Below are positions 7,319 to 15,687 of a DNA stretch of 23,893 nucleotides, piece after piece. The translations under genes were made by a program, and so were the position numbers. The stretch's first letter is position 1. Each line of letters starts with the position of its first letter. Under the pieces are notes generated by a model that did not search any database, was not told where the DNA came from, and was given only the letters and a program-made list of their open reading frames with translations. Source of the stretch: Methylophaga sp. (lineage in GTDB: Bacteria > Pseudomonadota > Gammaproteobacteria > Nitrosococcales > Methylophagaceae); the NCBI GenBank assembly GCA_013139345.1, contig WTAY01000203.1:1-23893 (forward strand), written 5' to 3'.

Positions 7319-7917
7319 TATGCAGCTCCTTGTGCATCTTCACCGATGATGATGCGGCTATCACCTTGGAAGTAATAAGGGGGAACAACCAGATTGATAG
7401 GAGCAGGAACACCTTTAAATACGCGACCAGCTAAATCAAACTTAGAACCGTGACATGGGCAGAAAAAGCCGCCTTTCCAGTTTGAACCTAAATCTTCAGG
7501 TGCAAGCTCTGGACGGTATGTTGGTGAGCAACCTAAATGAGTACAAATACCCACTAAGACCATCAAATCTTCACGAATTGAACGGCCTTCATTTTTACAG
7601 TAATCAGGTTGTTGTCCAATAACATCACTTTCAGGATCGCGAAGAACATCATCTTGACTAGCAAGGTTTTCTAAAACCTCAGGTGAACGGCGATAAACCC
7701 AAACAGGTTTCCCGCGCCATTCGATAGTCATTAATTGACCGACCTCAAGCTTGCTGATATCGACTTCAACAGGAGCGCCAGCAGCTTGTGCTTTTGCGCT
7801 TGGCAACATAGACGAAACAAACGGAACGGCAACAGCCGCAGCACCTGCACCACCAACGACAACACTAGCTGCGGTGGTTAGAAATCGTCGTTTACTGTTA
7901 TCAACAGTGTTAGACAT
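7318..7917 (-). CDS. petA: ubiquinol-cytochrome c reductase, Rieske iron-sulfur subunit
   Basis: This subunit oxidises ubiquinol with its high-potential [2Fe-2S] cluster and swings to cytochrome c1. The 199-residue protein starts with a Tat-like signal anchor (SKRRFLTTAAS near residue 8, then an Ala/Val-rich membrane helix) that stays uncleaved. The cluster ligands are in CTHLGC and CPCHGSKFD, each giving one Cys and one His, with the remaining cysteines forming the stabilising disulfide. The PVPAP-like segment GVPAPINL follows. A ribosome site GGGAG lies upstream of ATG 7917. It is the first gene of petABC, with a candidate promoter at 7941-7968. Confidence 0.97.
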   Translation of the reverse strand: MSNTVDNSKRRFLTTAASVVVGGAGAAAVAVPFVSSMLPSAKAQAAGAPVEVDISKLEVGQLMTIEWRGKPVWVYRRSPEVLENLASQDDVLRDPESDVIGQQPDYCKNEGRSIREDLMVLVGICTHLGCSPTYRPELAPEDLGSNWKGGFFCPCHGSKFDLAGRVFKGVPAPINLVVPPYYFQGDSRIIIGEDAQGAA

Positions 7918-7940
7918 TAGATGGGCTCTCCCAGCGATAA

Positions 7941-7968
7941 AGTATAAAAAATTCTTAAATTTAGTGAA
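7941..7968 (-). promoter_or_regulatory. possible promoter of petABC
   Basis: On the - strand, TTCACT (7963-7968) and TATACT (7941-7946) are 16 bases apart, 24 bases before the petA start. An alternative TTGACC (about 8000) lies further upstream. Neither is proven. Confidence 0.35.
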
Positions 7969-8030
7969 CCTTTATTAAAAGGCACACATAAAAACCGGTC
8001 AATTTTATCATATACGATGGGGTTTGGATC

Positions 8031-8060
8031 AAAAAAGCCCGCAAGAATGCGGGCTTTTTT
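8031..8060 (-). terminator. terminator after the pseudoazurin gene, symmetrical
   Basis: AAAAAAGCCCGC (8031-8042) pairs perfectly with GCGGGCTTTTTT (8049-8060) around a 6-base loop, giving a T6 run on either strand. It lies 22 bases after the pseudoazurin stop and separates it from petA. Confidence 0.9.
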
Positions 8061-8081
8061 GTTAAGCAATAATTGTGGGAA

Positions 8082-8528
8082 TTATTTAAGTGCTTTTTTC
8101 GCTTTCTTAACTAGACGTTTTAAAGCGCCTTTTGGTTTTGTTGCTAGAATATCATCTAAGTTAGTTGGAGTACCTACGATGATTACACCACCCATACCTG
8201 CACCCCAATGTGGGTCACATTTGTAAAGGTAGATACCTTCAACAGTTAAAGGTTTTGTTGTTAGGTTGTCACCCATTCCAGATGTCCAACCTTCAGCACC
8301 TGTAGGGATGTATTCTGTTTTAGATTGATCTTTATTCGTAAACACTGTGTTAGAGATATGACCGTTCATATTTTCAAAAGAAACAGTGTCTCCTGGTGCA
8401 ATTTTAAGAACCATTGGTTTAAATGCTGTAACTGCTGCTGTAATTACGTGGTTTTCAGCCATAACCGCTGATGATAAAAGAACTGATGCACCTAATACTG
8501 CACCAATAAGTGATTTAGCGTATTTCAT
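8082..8528 (-). CDS. pseudoazurin, periplasmic blue copper protein
   Basis: Pseudoazurins are small cupredoxins that shuttle electrons in the periplasm, for example to copper nitrite reductase or other acceptors. The 148-residue precursor has a signal peptide ending VMA at about residue 24. The type 1 copper ligands are H57 (in NGHISN), C104, H107 and M112; the spacing C-x2-H-x4-M is that of pseudoazurin. After the cupredoxin barrel comes the C-terminal helical part typical of pseudoazurin (TPTNLDDILATKPKG), which ends in a strongly basic Lys-rich tail. ATG 8528 is chosen over a TTG at 8543 because GAGAGG lies just before it and the signal peptide starts here. It is monocistronic, with its own terminator. 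The position beside petABC suggests, but does not prove, a role downstream of the bc1 complex. Confidence 0.93.
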   Translation of the reverse strand: MKYAKSLIGAVLGASVLLSSAVMAENHVITAAVTAFKPMVLKIAPGDTVSFENMNGHISNTVFTNKDQSKTEYIPTGAEGWTSGMGDNLTTKPLTVEGIYLYKCDPHWGAGMGGVIIVGTPTNLDDILATKPKGALKRLVKKAKKALK

Positions 8529-8587
8529 TGTGTTGCCTCTCAAAATTTAAGTTATTTGCCCTGATGCAGTTCTAGCTTGTCATAGTA

Positions 8588-8631
8588 AAGCTGAACCGAA
8601 GCTGAACAGATTTGGTGTATCTTTTGTACAC
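8588..8631 (-). promoter_or_regulatory. possible operators upstream of the pseudoazurin gene
   Basis: On the - strand, GTTCAGC occurs twice, 11 bases apart start to start (8590-8596 and 8601-8607), with TTCG between and TTTA after. TACTAT (8582-8587) directly downstream could be a -10 box. A dyad GTGTA-N7-TACAC (8615-8631) lies just upstream. Heptamer repeats with an 11-bp period are typical of sites for OmpR/PhoB-type response regulators. Confidence 0.4.
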
Positions 8632-8721
8632 TTATGAATAACGGTTATGTCCGTGTTCGGGAAGCTATACTACCTTGCTAGAGGGGTAAAAGTCCAAATA
8701 AGGACAGGTTTTTGTGTCAAA

Positions 8722-9300
8722 TCACTTAAAAATAGTCTTGTTAAGGGCTTCTTTTGCGCCATTTAGAGTAAATTCTGTTTGCGCTTTTTTGCCATCAAGC
8801 AGTGTAAATTTAAAGGTGATTTTTTTACCTTGTAATAGGGCTTCCAGCGTACCCAAGTGAGGACGAGATTCTCCTTGGAAAATCGGGCATATCACGCGTT
8901 CTGGTAGTCGTTCTGTCACGATGTGATTCACACTGAAGTCTTTCTCTGTAGAAATTGTTTCTGAATCACTGACAATAATGGCATTAATGCCTTCATCTTC
9001 AGGAACAATGGTGGCAACAAATCCACGAATCATTTGTACAGGTTTTTGATTGTCTATTTGGAATCGTGGAAGTTCATTTTGGGAGAGTTCATCAAAATCA
9101 TAATCTGACAGGCTGAAATCCATCCAAACTACGCCTTTGTCTGATTTAAATATCGCTAATTCAAATCCTTCTTCATTCCTAACCATGGCAGAGTGAGATT
9201 CAGTATTCGTCGCGCTGTGGGCAAACGTTTCAATTTTCCAATCAGCAAAAGAAAGGGATGAAAGCAATAGAGTGCCAAAAAAGGTGAGTACTTTATACAT
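8722..9300 (-). CDS. hypothetical secreted protein
   Basis: The family was not recognised. From ATG 9300 the product has 192 residues with a clear signal peptide (MYKVLTFFGTLLLSSLSFA, cleavage before DWK), so it should be periplasmic or outer-membrane associated. The mature part is beta-rich in appearance, without membrane helices, with a single Cys in RVICPIFQGE, and without a known motif. The segment KGVVWMDFSLSDYDFDEL recalls small secreted proteins of gammaproteobacteria, but no function follows. The frame is open upstream to 9387, but that part lies inside the ABC transporter gene and has no signal peptide; ATG 9300 overlaps the transporter stop by 8 bases, so the two are translationally coupled. 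No terminator was found after its stop. Confidence 0.8.
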   Translation of the reverse strand: MYKVLTFFGTLLLSSLSFADWKIETFAHSATNTESHSAMVRNEEGFELAIFKSDKGVVWMDFSLSDYDFDELSQNELPRFQIDNQKPVQMIRGFVATIVPEDEGINAIIVSDSETISTEKDFSVNHIVTERLPERVICPIFQGESRPHLGTLEALLQGKKITFKFTLLDGKKAQTEFTLNGAKEALNKTIFK

Positions 9301-11056
9301 GAAGAGATCCTTCGGATTGTTGTAATGCCCACATAGCGGCATAGTGTCCATTTTTGCCGAGTAATTGATGATGAGTTCCGCGTTCAATAACTTTCCCGTA
9401 ATTTAATACAAGGATAGTATCAGCATCAACAATCGTTGATAAGCGATGGGCAATCACTAATGTTGTTTTATTTGTGCTAATAGTTTGAAGTTCTTCATTA
9501 ATCGCTTTTTCTGAGTGGCTATCTAGAGCGGATGTCGCTTCATCAAAAATAAGAATATCAGGGTTTTTTAGTAATGTGCGAGCAATGGCGACGCGTTGTT
9601 TTTCCCCTCCTGATAATTTTAAGCCGCGTTCCCCAACTAAGGTGTCATAGCCGTCTGGTAGTCTTTGGATAAAGTCATGAATGTGAGCTTGCTTGGCAGC
9701 CTCAAAAACCGCTGATTTATCAACAGTTGGGTTACCGTATAAAATATTATGGTAAATAGTATTATTAAATAGAACGGTATCTTGAGGAACAACACCAATC
9801 GCCTGCCTTAAACTGTGCTGCTGAACATCACGAATATTAACGCCATCAATTGTGATTGTTCCAGCCTGAAGATCATAAAAACGGAATAATAGTCGGACAA
9901 GTGTAGATTTCCCTGAGCCACTTGCACCAACGATAGCCAGTTTCTTGCCTGCTTCTATCGTAAAGTTGATGTCATGTAATATTTTACGATTGACGTCGTA
10001 ATGAAAATCAACATGATTAAAACGAATTTCACCCTTACGCACATTTAAGGAGGACGCATCGGGTTTATCTAATGTTTCTTGAGACTCTTCGAGCAGTTTG
10101 AACATTCGTTCCATATCTGCAAGTGAATGACGAATTTCACGATAGACAAAACCGAGGAAGCCTAAAGGTAGGTATAGCTGAAGCAAAAATGCATTAATTA
10201 GGACGAGGTCTCCTAATGATAAGTCACCATCAACAACGCCTTGTCCTGCAAGTAGCATCAAAATCGTTAGCCCCGTAGCGATAATCTCACCTTGACCCAT
10301 ATTGAGAAGAGAGAGGGATGTCTGATTTTTTATCGCTGACTTTTCCCATGAAGCGAGCGTTACATCATAGCGGTTGAGTTCATAGTCTTCATTATTAAAA
10401 TATTTAACGGTTTCATAATTTAATAGGCTATCAATCGCTTGGTTATTGGCTTTAGAGTCCATATCATTCATTACTCGACGGAAGCGCATACGCCATTCCG
10501 TAATAACGAGTGTATAAGCTATATATAATAGAATGGTGCTTGTGGTGATAATGGCAAAAATACTGTCATATTGGGTCAGCAGGATTACAGTAACTAAAGC
10601 AATTTCTACCAAGGTTGGCAGAATATTGAAAATCATAAAGTTCAATAAAAAGCTGATGCCACGAGAGCCACGTTCTATATCTCGTGAAATACCACCTGTT
10701 TGACGCTGTAAGTGAAAACGAAGCGAGAGGTTATGGAGATGTTTGAAGATTGCCCCTGCGATACGTCGGACAGAGTTAAAAATGACTTTGGCAAATAGCG
10801 CATCACGTAACTCGCTAAATAAGCTACTTGCTAAGCGCAATAAACCATAAGTAACTAACATTGCGATAGGTAAGAAGATAATGTCTTGCTGTTGGGGATC
10901 GAGCGCATCTACCGCACCTTTTAGCGCAAGAGGAATACCTACATTGGCTAATTTTGCGAGGGTAAGTAAGCCTAAGGCTAGTATTACTCGGCCTTTAAAC
11001 TCCCATATATAGGGCAAAAGGCGGCGGATGGCTTTCCAGTCGTGATGATCTTTCAT
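9293..11056 (-). CDS. ABC exporter, ATM1/heavy-metal transporter type (membrane-ATPase fusion)
   Basis: This 587-residue half-transporter has six membrane helices (about residues 20-310) followed by an ATP-binding domain. Walker A GASGSGKS is at 377-384, the signature LSGGEKQ at 481-487, and Walker B ILIFDE at 501-506; the H-loop is in VIAHRLS. The stretch FHLQRQTGGISRDIERGSRG (about 114-133) is characteristic of the Atm1/HMT1 group, whose members export glutathione-linked sulfur species or metal conjugates. It lacks the longer N-terminus of mitochondrial Atm1. MsbA-type lipid flippases are the main alternative, but this motif favours Atm1. It is divergent from the fmdB-type gene, and its end overlaps the secreted protein gene. 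Confidence 0.92.
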   Translation of the reverse strand: MKDHHDWKAIRRLLPYIWEFKGRVILALGLLTLAKLANVGIPLALKGAVDALDPQQQDIIFLPIAMLVTYGLLRLASSLFSELRDALFAKVIFNSVRRIAGAIFKHLHNLSLRFHLQRQTGGISRDIERGSRGISFLLNFMIFNILPTLVEIALVTVILLTQYDSIFAIITTSTILLYIAYTLVITEWRMRFRRVMNDMDSKANNQAIDSLLNYETVKYFNNEDYELNRYDVTLASWEKSAIKNQTSLSLLNMGQGEIIATGLTILMLLAGQGVVDGDLSLGDLVLINAFLLQLYLPLGFLGFVYREIRHSLADMERMFKLLEESQETLDKPDASSLNVRKGEIRFNHVDFHYDVNRKILHDINFTIEAGKKLAIVGASGSGKSTLVRLLFRFYDLQAGTITIDGVNIRDVQQHSLRQAIGVVPQDTVLFNNTIYHNILYGNPTVDKSAVFEAAKQAHIHDFIQRLPDGYDTLVGERGLKLSGGEKQRVAIARTLLKNPDILIFDEATSALDSHSEKAINEELQTISTNKTTLVIAHRLSTIVDADTILVLNYGKVIERGTHHQLLGKNGHYAAMWALQQSEGSLHV

Positions 11057-11071
11057 TCGGCAGAGTTTAGC

Positions 11072-11099
11072 TGATTATTGCGGCTCTAGGAAAAGTCAA
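11072..11099 (-). promoter_or_regulatory. possible promoter of the ABC exporter gene
   Basis: On the - strand, TTGACT (11094-11099) and TAATCA (11072-11077) are 16 bases apart. The match to consensus is good at -35 and moderate at -10. Confidence 0.35.
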
Positions 11100-11123
11100 A
11101 AAGCCGAGATGGATATTTTTAGG

Positions 11124-11129
11124 TATAAT
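11124..11129 (+). promoter_or_regulatory. possible -10 element of the fmdB-DUF502-aspS genes
   Basis: A perfect TATAAT lies 78 bases before the fmdB-type start in the divergent intergenic region. No good -35 box is found at the expected distance. Confidence 0.35.
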
Positions 11130-11206
11130 CACGCGGTTATAAATTATTTAGAGTACGTAATCGTTAGAAATTGCGGCACTATGCAAGATAGAGAGAAGAA
11201 GAGTAA

Positions 11207-11473
11207 ATGCCTTTATATGAATATCGTTGTGATGCCTGTGAACATGAGTTCGAAGCATTACAAAAAATGAGTGACGAGCCTTTGGTTCATTGTCCAGCTT
11301 GTGATGAAGCAACATTAAGGAAACTGGTTTCAGCTGCAGGCTTTCGATTGAAAGGTGATGGTTGGTATGAAACTGATTTTAAAAGTGGGACTAAACGAAA
11401 TCTTGCAGAGAGTGATTCTTCTGCAAAAAAGACTAAAGCCGCGGGATGCGGCACCAGCTGCGGCTGTCATTAG
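11207..11473 (+). CDS. FmdB-family zinc ribbon protein
   Basis: The 88-residue protein starts MPLYEYRCDACEHEFEALQKMSD, the typical opening of the FmdB/CxxC_CxxC_SSSS family. Two CxxC pairs (CDAC near residue 8 and CPAC near residue 30) form a zinc ribbon. The C-terminus carries an extra Cys cluster, GCGTSCGCH, as in many gammaproteobacterial members. The family is named as a putative regulator in methylotrophs, but its role is not established. It is directly upstream of the DUF502 gene (14 bases) and aspS, an order conserved widely in gammaproteobacteria. Confidence 0.92.
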   Translation: MPLYEYRCDACEHEFEALQKMSDEPLVHCPACDEATLRKLVSAAGFRLKGDGWYETDFKSGTKRNLAESDSSAKKTKAAGCGTSCGCH

Positions 11474-11487
11474 GGTCGAGAATTTAA

Positions 11488-12120
11488 ATGAAAAAATATC
11501 TAATTGCGGGATTATTGGTGTGGATGCCATTGGGCATCACCTTTCTAGTAGTGCGTGCAATTGTTGGTTTTTTAGATCGAACATTATTATTGCTACCCGA
11601 CGCCTACCAGCCTGATACGTTATTGGGGATTCATATTCCTGGCTTTGGGGTTGTTTTAGCTGTTGTATTAGTTCTAGCAACAGGCATGGTGGTGGCCAAT
11701 TTCTTAGGCAAGCGGATTGTCGCGGCATGGGAAGGCTTGTTAGCACGAATTCCACTCGTGCGAACATTGTATGCCGGTATTAAACAAATTATGGAAGCCG
11801 TGCTAGCAACAGATGCAAAGTCGTTTAGCAAAGTGTTGTTGTTGGAGTATCCACGTAAAGGGGTATGGAGTTTTGCGTTTATGACGTCTGATAGCCTTGG
11901 CGAAGTTCAGGAAAAAACAGCTGCAAAAGTGATTAGTGTTTTTATACCGACGACACCAAATCCAACATCGGGCTTTGTATTAATGGTGCCGAAAGAAGAT
12001 GTTATTGAACTCGATATGTCGGTCGAAGATGGCCTGAAAATGATTATCTCAATGGGGGTTGTTGTACCGCCTTGGGGAAAAGAACAATTGCTTGCTGAGA
12101 ATGCGGCAAACAAGAAATAA
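11488..12120 (+). CDS. DUF502 family membrane protein
   Basis: The 210-residue protein begins with a hydrophobic helix (LIAGLLVWMPLGITFLVVRAI) and has a second membrane segment near residues 50-75 (FGVVLAVVLVLATGMVVANFLG). A soluble domain follows, with the DUF502 signatures IPLVRTLYAGIKQI and IPTTPNPTSGFVLMVP. Function is unknown; plant homologues are called LIKE COV. It lies between the FmdB-type gene and aspS, its usual place, probably in one operon. No regulatory element was seen in the 63 bases before aspS. Confidence 0.93.
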   Translation: MKKYLIAGLLVWMPLGITFLVVRAIVGFLDRTLLLLPDAYQPDTLLGIHIPGFGVVLAVVLVLATGMVVANFLGKRIVAAWEGLLARIPLVRTLYAGIKQIMEAVLATDAKSFSKVLLLEYPRKGVWSFAFMTSDSLGEVQEKTAAKVISVFIPTTPNPTSGFVLMVPKEDVIELDMSVEDGLKMIISMGVVVPPWGKEQLLAENAANKK

Positions 12121-12183
12121 CATAGCGTTGCATTTAACTTATAGTGCAATAAACTTATATTTTTAGAAAAACTGGAAAGAATT

Positions 12184-13980
12184 ATGCGTAGCCATTATTG
12201 CGGCGATGTTAACGAAACATTAGATGGACAAACTGTTACTGTTGCGGGCTGGATGCACCGTCGCCGTGATCATGGTGGTGTTATCTTTATTGATTTGCGA
12301 GATCGTGAAGGTTTAGTCCAAATTGTATGTAATCCTGAAGATGCTGAAAGTTTTGCTATTGCAGAACGTGTTCGTAGTGAATATGTATTAGAAATTGAAG
12401 GTGAAGTGCGCCTGCGTCCTGATGGCAGTGAGAATGTTGATCTAAAAAGCGGTAAGATTGAAATCGTTGCTAAGCGCGTAGTTATCCTTAATAGTTCTGA
12501 AACACCGCCATTCCCTCTGACTGGACAGGAAGAAGTGAGTGAGGATGTGCGTTTACGCCATCGTTATATTGATTTACGTCGTCCAGAAATGCAGCAGAAA
12601 ATGCGTTTTCGTTCGAAAATTACCAGTCAATTACGTCGCTTCTTAGATGACAATGGCTTCTTAGATATTGAAACACCGATTTTAACGAAGGCAACACCAG
12701 AAGGTGCGCGTGATTATTTAGTGCCAAGTCGTACGCATGCCGGTGATTTCTTTGCTTTACCTCAATCACCACAATTGTTTAAACAATTGTTAATGGTGTC
12801 AGGTATGGATCGTTATTACCAAGTCGTGCGTTGTTTCCGTGATGAAGATTTACGTGCGGATCGCCAACCTGAATTTACTCAAGTTGATATCGAAACCTCT
12901 TTTGTTGAAGAAGAAGACTTGATGACGATGATGGAAGAAATGATTCGTAGCTTGTTTGCGAATGTTTTAGAACAAGCATTACCTAACCCATTCCCTCGCA
13001 TGACTTATGCCGAAGCGATGGCACGTTACGGTAGTGATAAGCCTGATTTACGTATCGACCTTGAGTTAGTAGAAATTAGCGACTTAATGAAAGACGTTGA
13101 TTTTAAAGTATTCTCTGGTCCAGCAAATGATGAAAAAGGTCGTGTTGCCGCTTTACGTGTACCGGGTGGTGCTAGCTTAAGTCGTAAACAAATTGATGAT
13201 TACACCAAGTTTGTCAGTATTTATGGTGCTAAAGGTCTTGCTTATATTAAAGTGAATGATCTGGATGCAGGCCGTGAAGGTTTACAGTCACCGATCTTAA
13301 AATTCATTCCTGATGATGTCGTTGATGCCATTATGAAACGTACGGAAGCTCAAACTGGAGATTTAGTCTTCTTTGGTGCTGATCGTGCAAATATTGTTAA
13401 TGAAGCAATTGGCGCGTTACGCGTTAAAGTCGGTCATGACTTAGATTTAGTTAAACATGGCTGGCAGCCTTTATGGGTTGTTGCCTTCCCAATGTTTGAG
13501 TGGGATGAGAAGTCTAATCGTTGGACGGCATTGCATCACCCCTTCACTGCACCTCGTGAGTCAGATATGGGGCTCTTAGAAACAGATCCTGGCAAATGCC
13601 TATCTCGTGCTTACGATATGGTGTTAAATGGTACAGAGTTGGGCGGCGGTTCAATGCGTATTCATAAAGCCGATGTACAAAGTAAAGTATTCGAATTATT
13701 AGGCATATCTAAAGAAGAAGCGGATGATAAATTTGGCTTCTTATTAGAAGCATTGAAATTTGGTTGTCCTCCACATGGTGGTTTAGCCTTTGGTCTTGAT
13801 CGTCTTGCTATGTTGATGACTGGTTCTGCATCTATTCGTGATGTAATGGCCTTCCCTAAAACGCAATCAGCAAGCTGTTTATTAACGGATGCACCAAGTG
13901 CTGTAAGTGAGCCACAATTGAAAGAGCTTAATATTCGCTTACGAAAAGCACCTGTTATTGCAGAAAGTAGTTCAGAGTAA
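12184..13980 (+). CDS. aspS: aspartyl-tRNA synthetase
   Basis: AspRS charges tRNA-Asp in the cytoplasm. The 598-residue protein has the bacterial architecture. The OB-fold anticodon-binding domain covers residues 1 to about 110 (MRSHYCGDVNETLDGQTVTVAGWMHRRRDHGG). The class II catalytic domain includes motif 2 (VRCFRDEDLRADRQPEFTQVD) and motif 3 (GLAFGLDRLAMLMTG). The bacterial GAD insertion domain lies between, at about residues 285-425. ALHHPFTAP is the conserved HHPF segment. E. coli AspRS is 590 residues. Whether it also charges tRNA-Asn depends on Asn/Gln amidation genes not seen here. It is followed after 40 bases by a small zinc-finger gene. Confidence 0.98.
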   Translation: MRSHYCGDVNETLDGQTVTVAGWMHRRRDHGGVIFIDLRDREGLVQIVCNPEDAESFAIAERVRSEYVLEIEGEVRLRPDGSENVDLKSGKIEIVAKRVVILNSSETPPFPLTGQEEVSEDVRLRHRYIDLRRPEMQQKMRFRSKITSQLRRFLDDNGFLDIETPILTKATPEGARDYLVPSRTHAGDFFALPQSPQLFKQLLMVSGMDRYYQVVRCFRDEDLRADRQPEFTQVDIETSFVEEEDLMTMMEEMIRSLFANVLEQALPNPFPRMTYAEAMARYGSDKPDLRIDLELVEISDLMKDVDFKVFSGPANDEKGRVAALRVPGGASLSRKQIDDYTKFVSIYGAKGLAYIKVNDLDAGREGLQSPILKFIPDDVVDAIMKRTEAQTGDLVFFGADRANIVNEAIGALRVKVGHDLDLVKHGWQPLWVVAFPMFEWDEKSNRWTALHHPFTAPRESDMGLLETDPGKCLSRAYDMVLNGTELGGGSMRIHKADVQSKVFELLGISKEEADDKFGFLLEALKFGCPPHGGLAFGLDRLAMLMTGSASIRDVMAFPKTQSASCLLTDAPSAVSEPQLKELNIRLRKAPVIAESSSE

Positions 13981-14020
13981 AATTTTAGGCGATATAACTT
14001 AAGGCAAATTGGAGATTAAA

Positions 14021-14206
14021 ATGAGTGAAAATACATCATGTGCACAACAGCGATATGAAGTTCATTCCTCTGATTTGCCATTAAGTTGCCCAATGCCTAA
14101 TACCAGCCAATGGGATGCACACCCAAAAGTTTATTTAGATATACAAACTAACAGTGAAGTTGCCTGTCCCTATTGTGGGGCTATTTACGTCTTGCTTGAA
14201 CAGTAG
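14021..14206 (+). CDS. small zinc-finger protein (zf-CHCC family)
   Basis: The 61-residue product from ATG 14021 has the pattern CPMP...WDAHPKVYLDI...VACPYCGAIYVLLEQ, that is Cys, His and a CxxC pair, as in the zf-CHCC family related to the mitochondrial complex I subunit NDUFS6. A TTG further up (14009) would add four residues, but GGAG at 14011-14014 serves ATG 14021. Function in bacteria is not established. It lies between aspS and mutT with gaps of 40 and 6 bases. Confidence 0.88.
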   Translation: MSENTSCAQQRYEVHSSDLPLSCPMPNTSQWDAHPKVYLDIQTNSEVACPYCGAIYVLLEQ

Positions 14207-14212
14207 AGCTTT

Positions 14213-14614
14213 ATGATAAGTTTGGTTCATGTTGCTGTTGCAGTCATTATAAATAGCGATCAAGAGGTTTTGCTTGCACTGCGTCACTCTCATCAGCATC
14301 AAGGAGACTTATGGGAGTTTCCGGGCGGTAAAGTCGAGAAAAATGAGCCAGCATATGATGGGTTGGTACGAGAGATAGAAGAAGAATTAGATCTTCATAT
14401 TACTTCGGCAGAGCCCTTCATTGAGATAGCGCATGACTACAGTGATAAGTCTGTTTTATTAGATGTGTGGACCATTTCTGAGTTTGAAGGAACGCCACGA
14501 GGGAAAGAAGGTCAGATACTTCGATGGGCCGCCATTGCTAACTTAGAAGAACAAGAGTTCCCTGCTGCAAATGTAGCCATTATTAATGCTTTAAAATTAA
14601 GAGTAAGACCATGA
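14213..14614 (+). CDS. mutT: MutT-type Nudix hydrolase (8-oxo-dGTP diphosphatase)
   Basis: MutT hydrolyses 8-oxo-dGTP and prevents A:T to C:G mutations. The 133-residue protein opens with VHVAVAVIINSDQEVLLALR and has the Nudix box at about residues 39-62: G-x5-E-x7-REIEEELDL, with Asp at the usual Gly position near the end. The segment GDLWEFPGGKVE matches MutT. The C-terminus contains RWAAIANLEEQEFPAANVAIINAL, typical of the MutT group. Its stop overlaps the nadA start by four bases (ATGA). Specificity for 8-oxo-dGTP is by family; other Nudix substrates cannot be excluded. Confidence 0.9.
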   Translation: MISLVHVAVAVIINSDQEVLLALRHSHQHQGDLWEFPGGKVEKNEPAYDGLVREIEEELDLHITSAEPFIEIAHDYSDKSVLLDVWTISEFEGTPRGKEGQILRWAAIANLEEQEFPAANVAIINALKLRVRP

Positions 14615-15687
14615 GCCTAGCTGAAACAATTCCTTTAAAGTTACAAGCCGGTATTGATAGTATCATTGATAATGTCATCCCCAGCCCATGGTTAACCGAA
14701 GCTGAAAAATCGGATTACATTGTTAAAATAAAGGCACTCTTAAAAGAAAAAAATGCAGTGCTTATTGCCCATTATTATGTTGATGATGAGTTGCAATCCT
14801 TAGCTGAACAAACAGGTGGTTATGTTTCAGATTCATTAGATATGGCTAACTTTGGTGCTCAACATAGTGCGAGCACATTAGTCGTGGCTGGCGTACGTTT
14901 TATGGGGGAAACCTCTAAAATATTAAGCCCTGAGAAAACAGTGATCATGCCAACTCTGGACGCTGAATGTTCACTTGATTTAGGCTGCCCCATCGATGAG
15001 TTTAGCCAGTTTTGTGATCAATATCCTGATCGTGAAGTGGTTGTGTATGCAAACACCAGTGTCGAAGTAAAAGCTCGCGCAGACTGGATTGTAACGTCAA
15101 GTAATGCAATACAAATTATTCAACACTTGATGGCAGAAGGTAAAAAAATTGTGTGGGGACCTGATCGTCATTTAGGCCAATACATTAAGAATAAGACGGG
15201 CGCTGACATGATCATGTGGCAGGGTAACTGTGTTGTTCATGATGAATTCAAACTGTATGAACTTGAAGAATTGATGGCTAAATATCCTGATGCTGACGTA
15301 TTGGTTCATCCAGAATCGCCAGAATCAGTGATTGCAAAAGCAGACTTTGTTGGCTCAACAAAACAGATTATTGCGGCAGGTAAGAAGTCATCAGCAGACA
15401 CACTTATTATTGCTACCGATCATGGTTTGTTCTATAAAATGAGCCAAGAAGTACCAAATAAGCGATTAATTCCAGCACCGACAGGTGGTAAAAGTGCAAC
15501 ATGTAAGAGCTGTGCACATTGCCCTTGGATGGCAATGAATACCTTAGTTAATTTGTATGAAGCTTTACGTGATGAAACAAACACGATTGAAGTTGATGAG
15601 GTAGTACGTCAAAAAGCATTGTTGCCTTTGGAACGAATGATTTCATTTTCACAACAACAAGGTATTTTGACGGCTGGTGATGCTTAG
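14611..15687 (+). CDS. nadA: quinolinate synthase
   Basis: NadA condenses iminoaspartate with dihydroxyacetone phosphate to quinolinate in de novo NAD synthesis, using a [4Fe-4S] cluster. The 358-residue protein has the normal length. Likely cluster cysteines are C120 (AECSLDLGC), C207 (WQGNCVVHDE) and one in the CKSCAHC segment (C298, C301, C304, a CxxCxxC). LIAHYYVDDELQSLAEQTGGYVSDSLDMA is the conserved N-terminal substrate stretch. It overlaps mutT by four bases. Its stop (15685-15687) abuts the stop of convergent yacG with no base between, so no terminator separates the two units. No nadB is seen here. Confidence 0.97.
   Translation: MSLAETIPLKLQAGIDSIIDNVIPSPWLTEAEKSDYIVKIKALLKEKNAVLIAHYYVDDELQSLAEQTGGYVSDSLDMANFGAQHSASTLVVAGVRFMGETSKILSPEKTVIMPTLDAECSLDLGCPIDEFSQFCDQYPDREVVVYANTSVEVKARADWIVTSSNAIQIIQHLMAEGKKIVWGPDRHLGQYIKNKTGADMIMWQGNCVVHDEFKLYELEELMAKYPDADVLVHPESPESVIAKADFVGSTKQIIAAGKKSSADTLIIATDHGLFYKMSQEVPNKRLIPAPTGGKSATCKSCAHCPWMAMNTLVNLYEALRDETNTIEVDEVVRQKALLPLERMISFSQQQGILTAGDA

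Noticed and set aside
8017..8226. Small + strand gene opposite the pseudoazurin gene
   Set aside because: It crosses a terminator and lies on the complement of a well supported gene; no ribosome site or family likeness.
9301..9387. Longer start of the secreted protein gene
   Set aside because: It would hide the signal peptide behind 29 residues encoded within the exporter gene.
11355..11615. Small + strand gene overlapping the FmdB-type and DUF502 genes
   Set aside because: It is a frame shadow of two clearly recognised genes.
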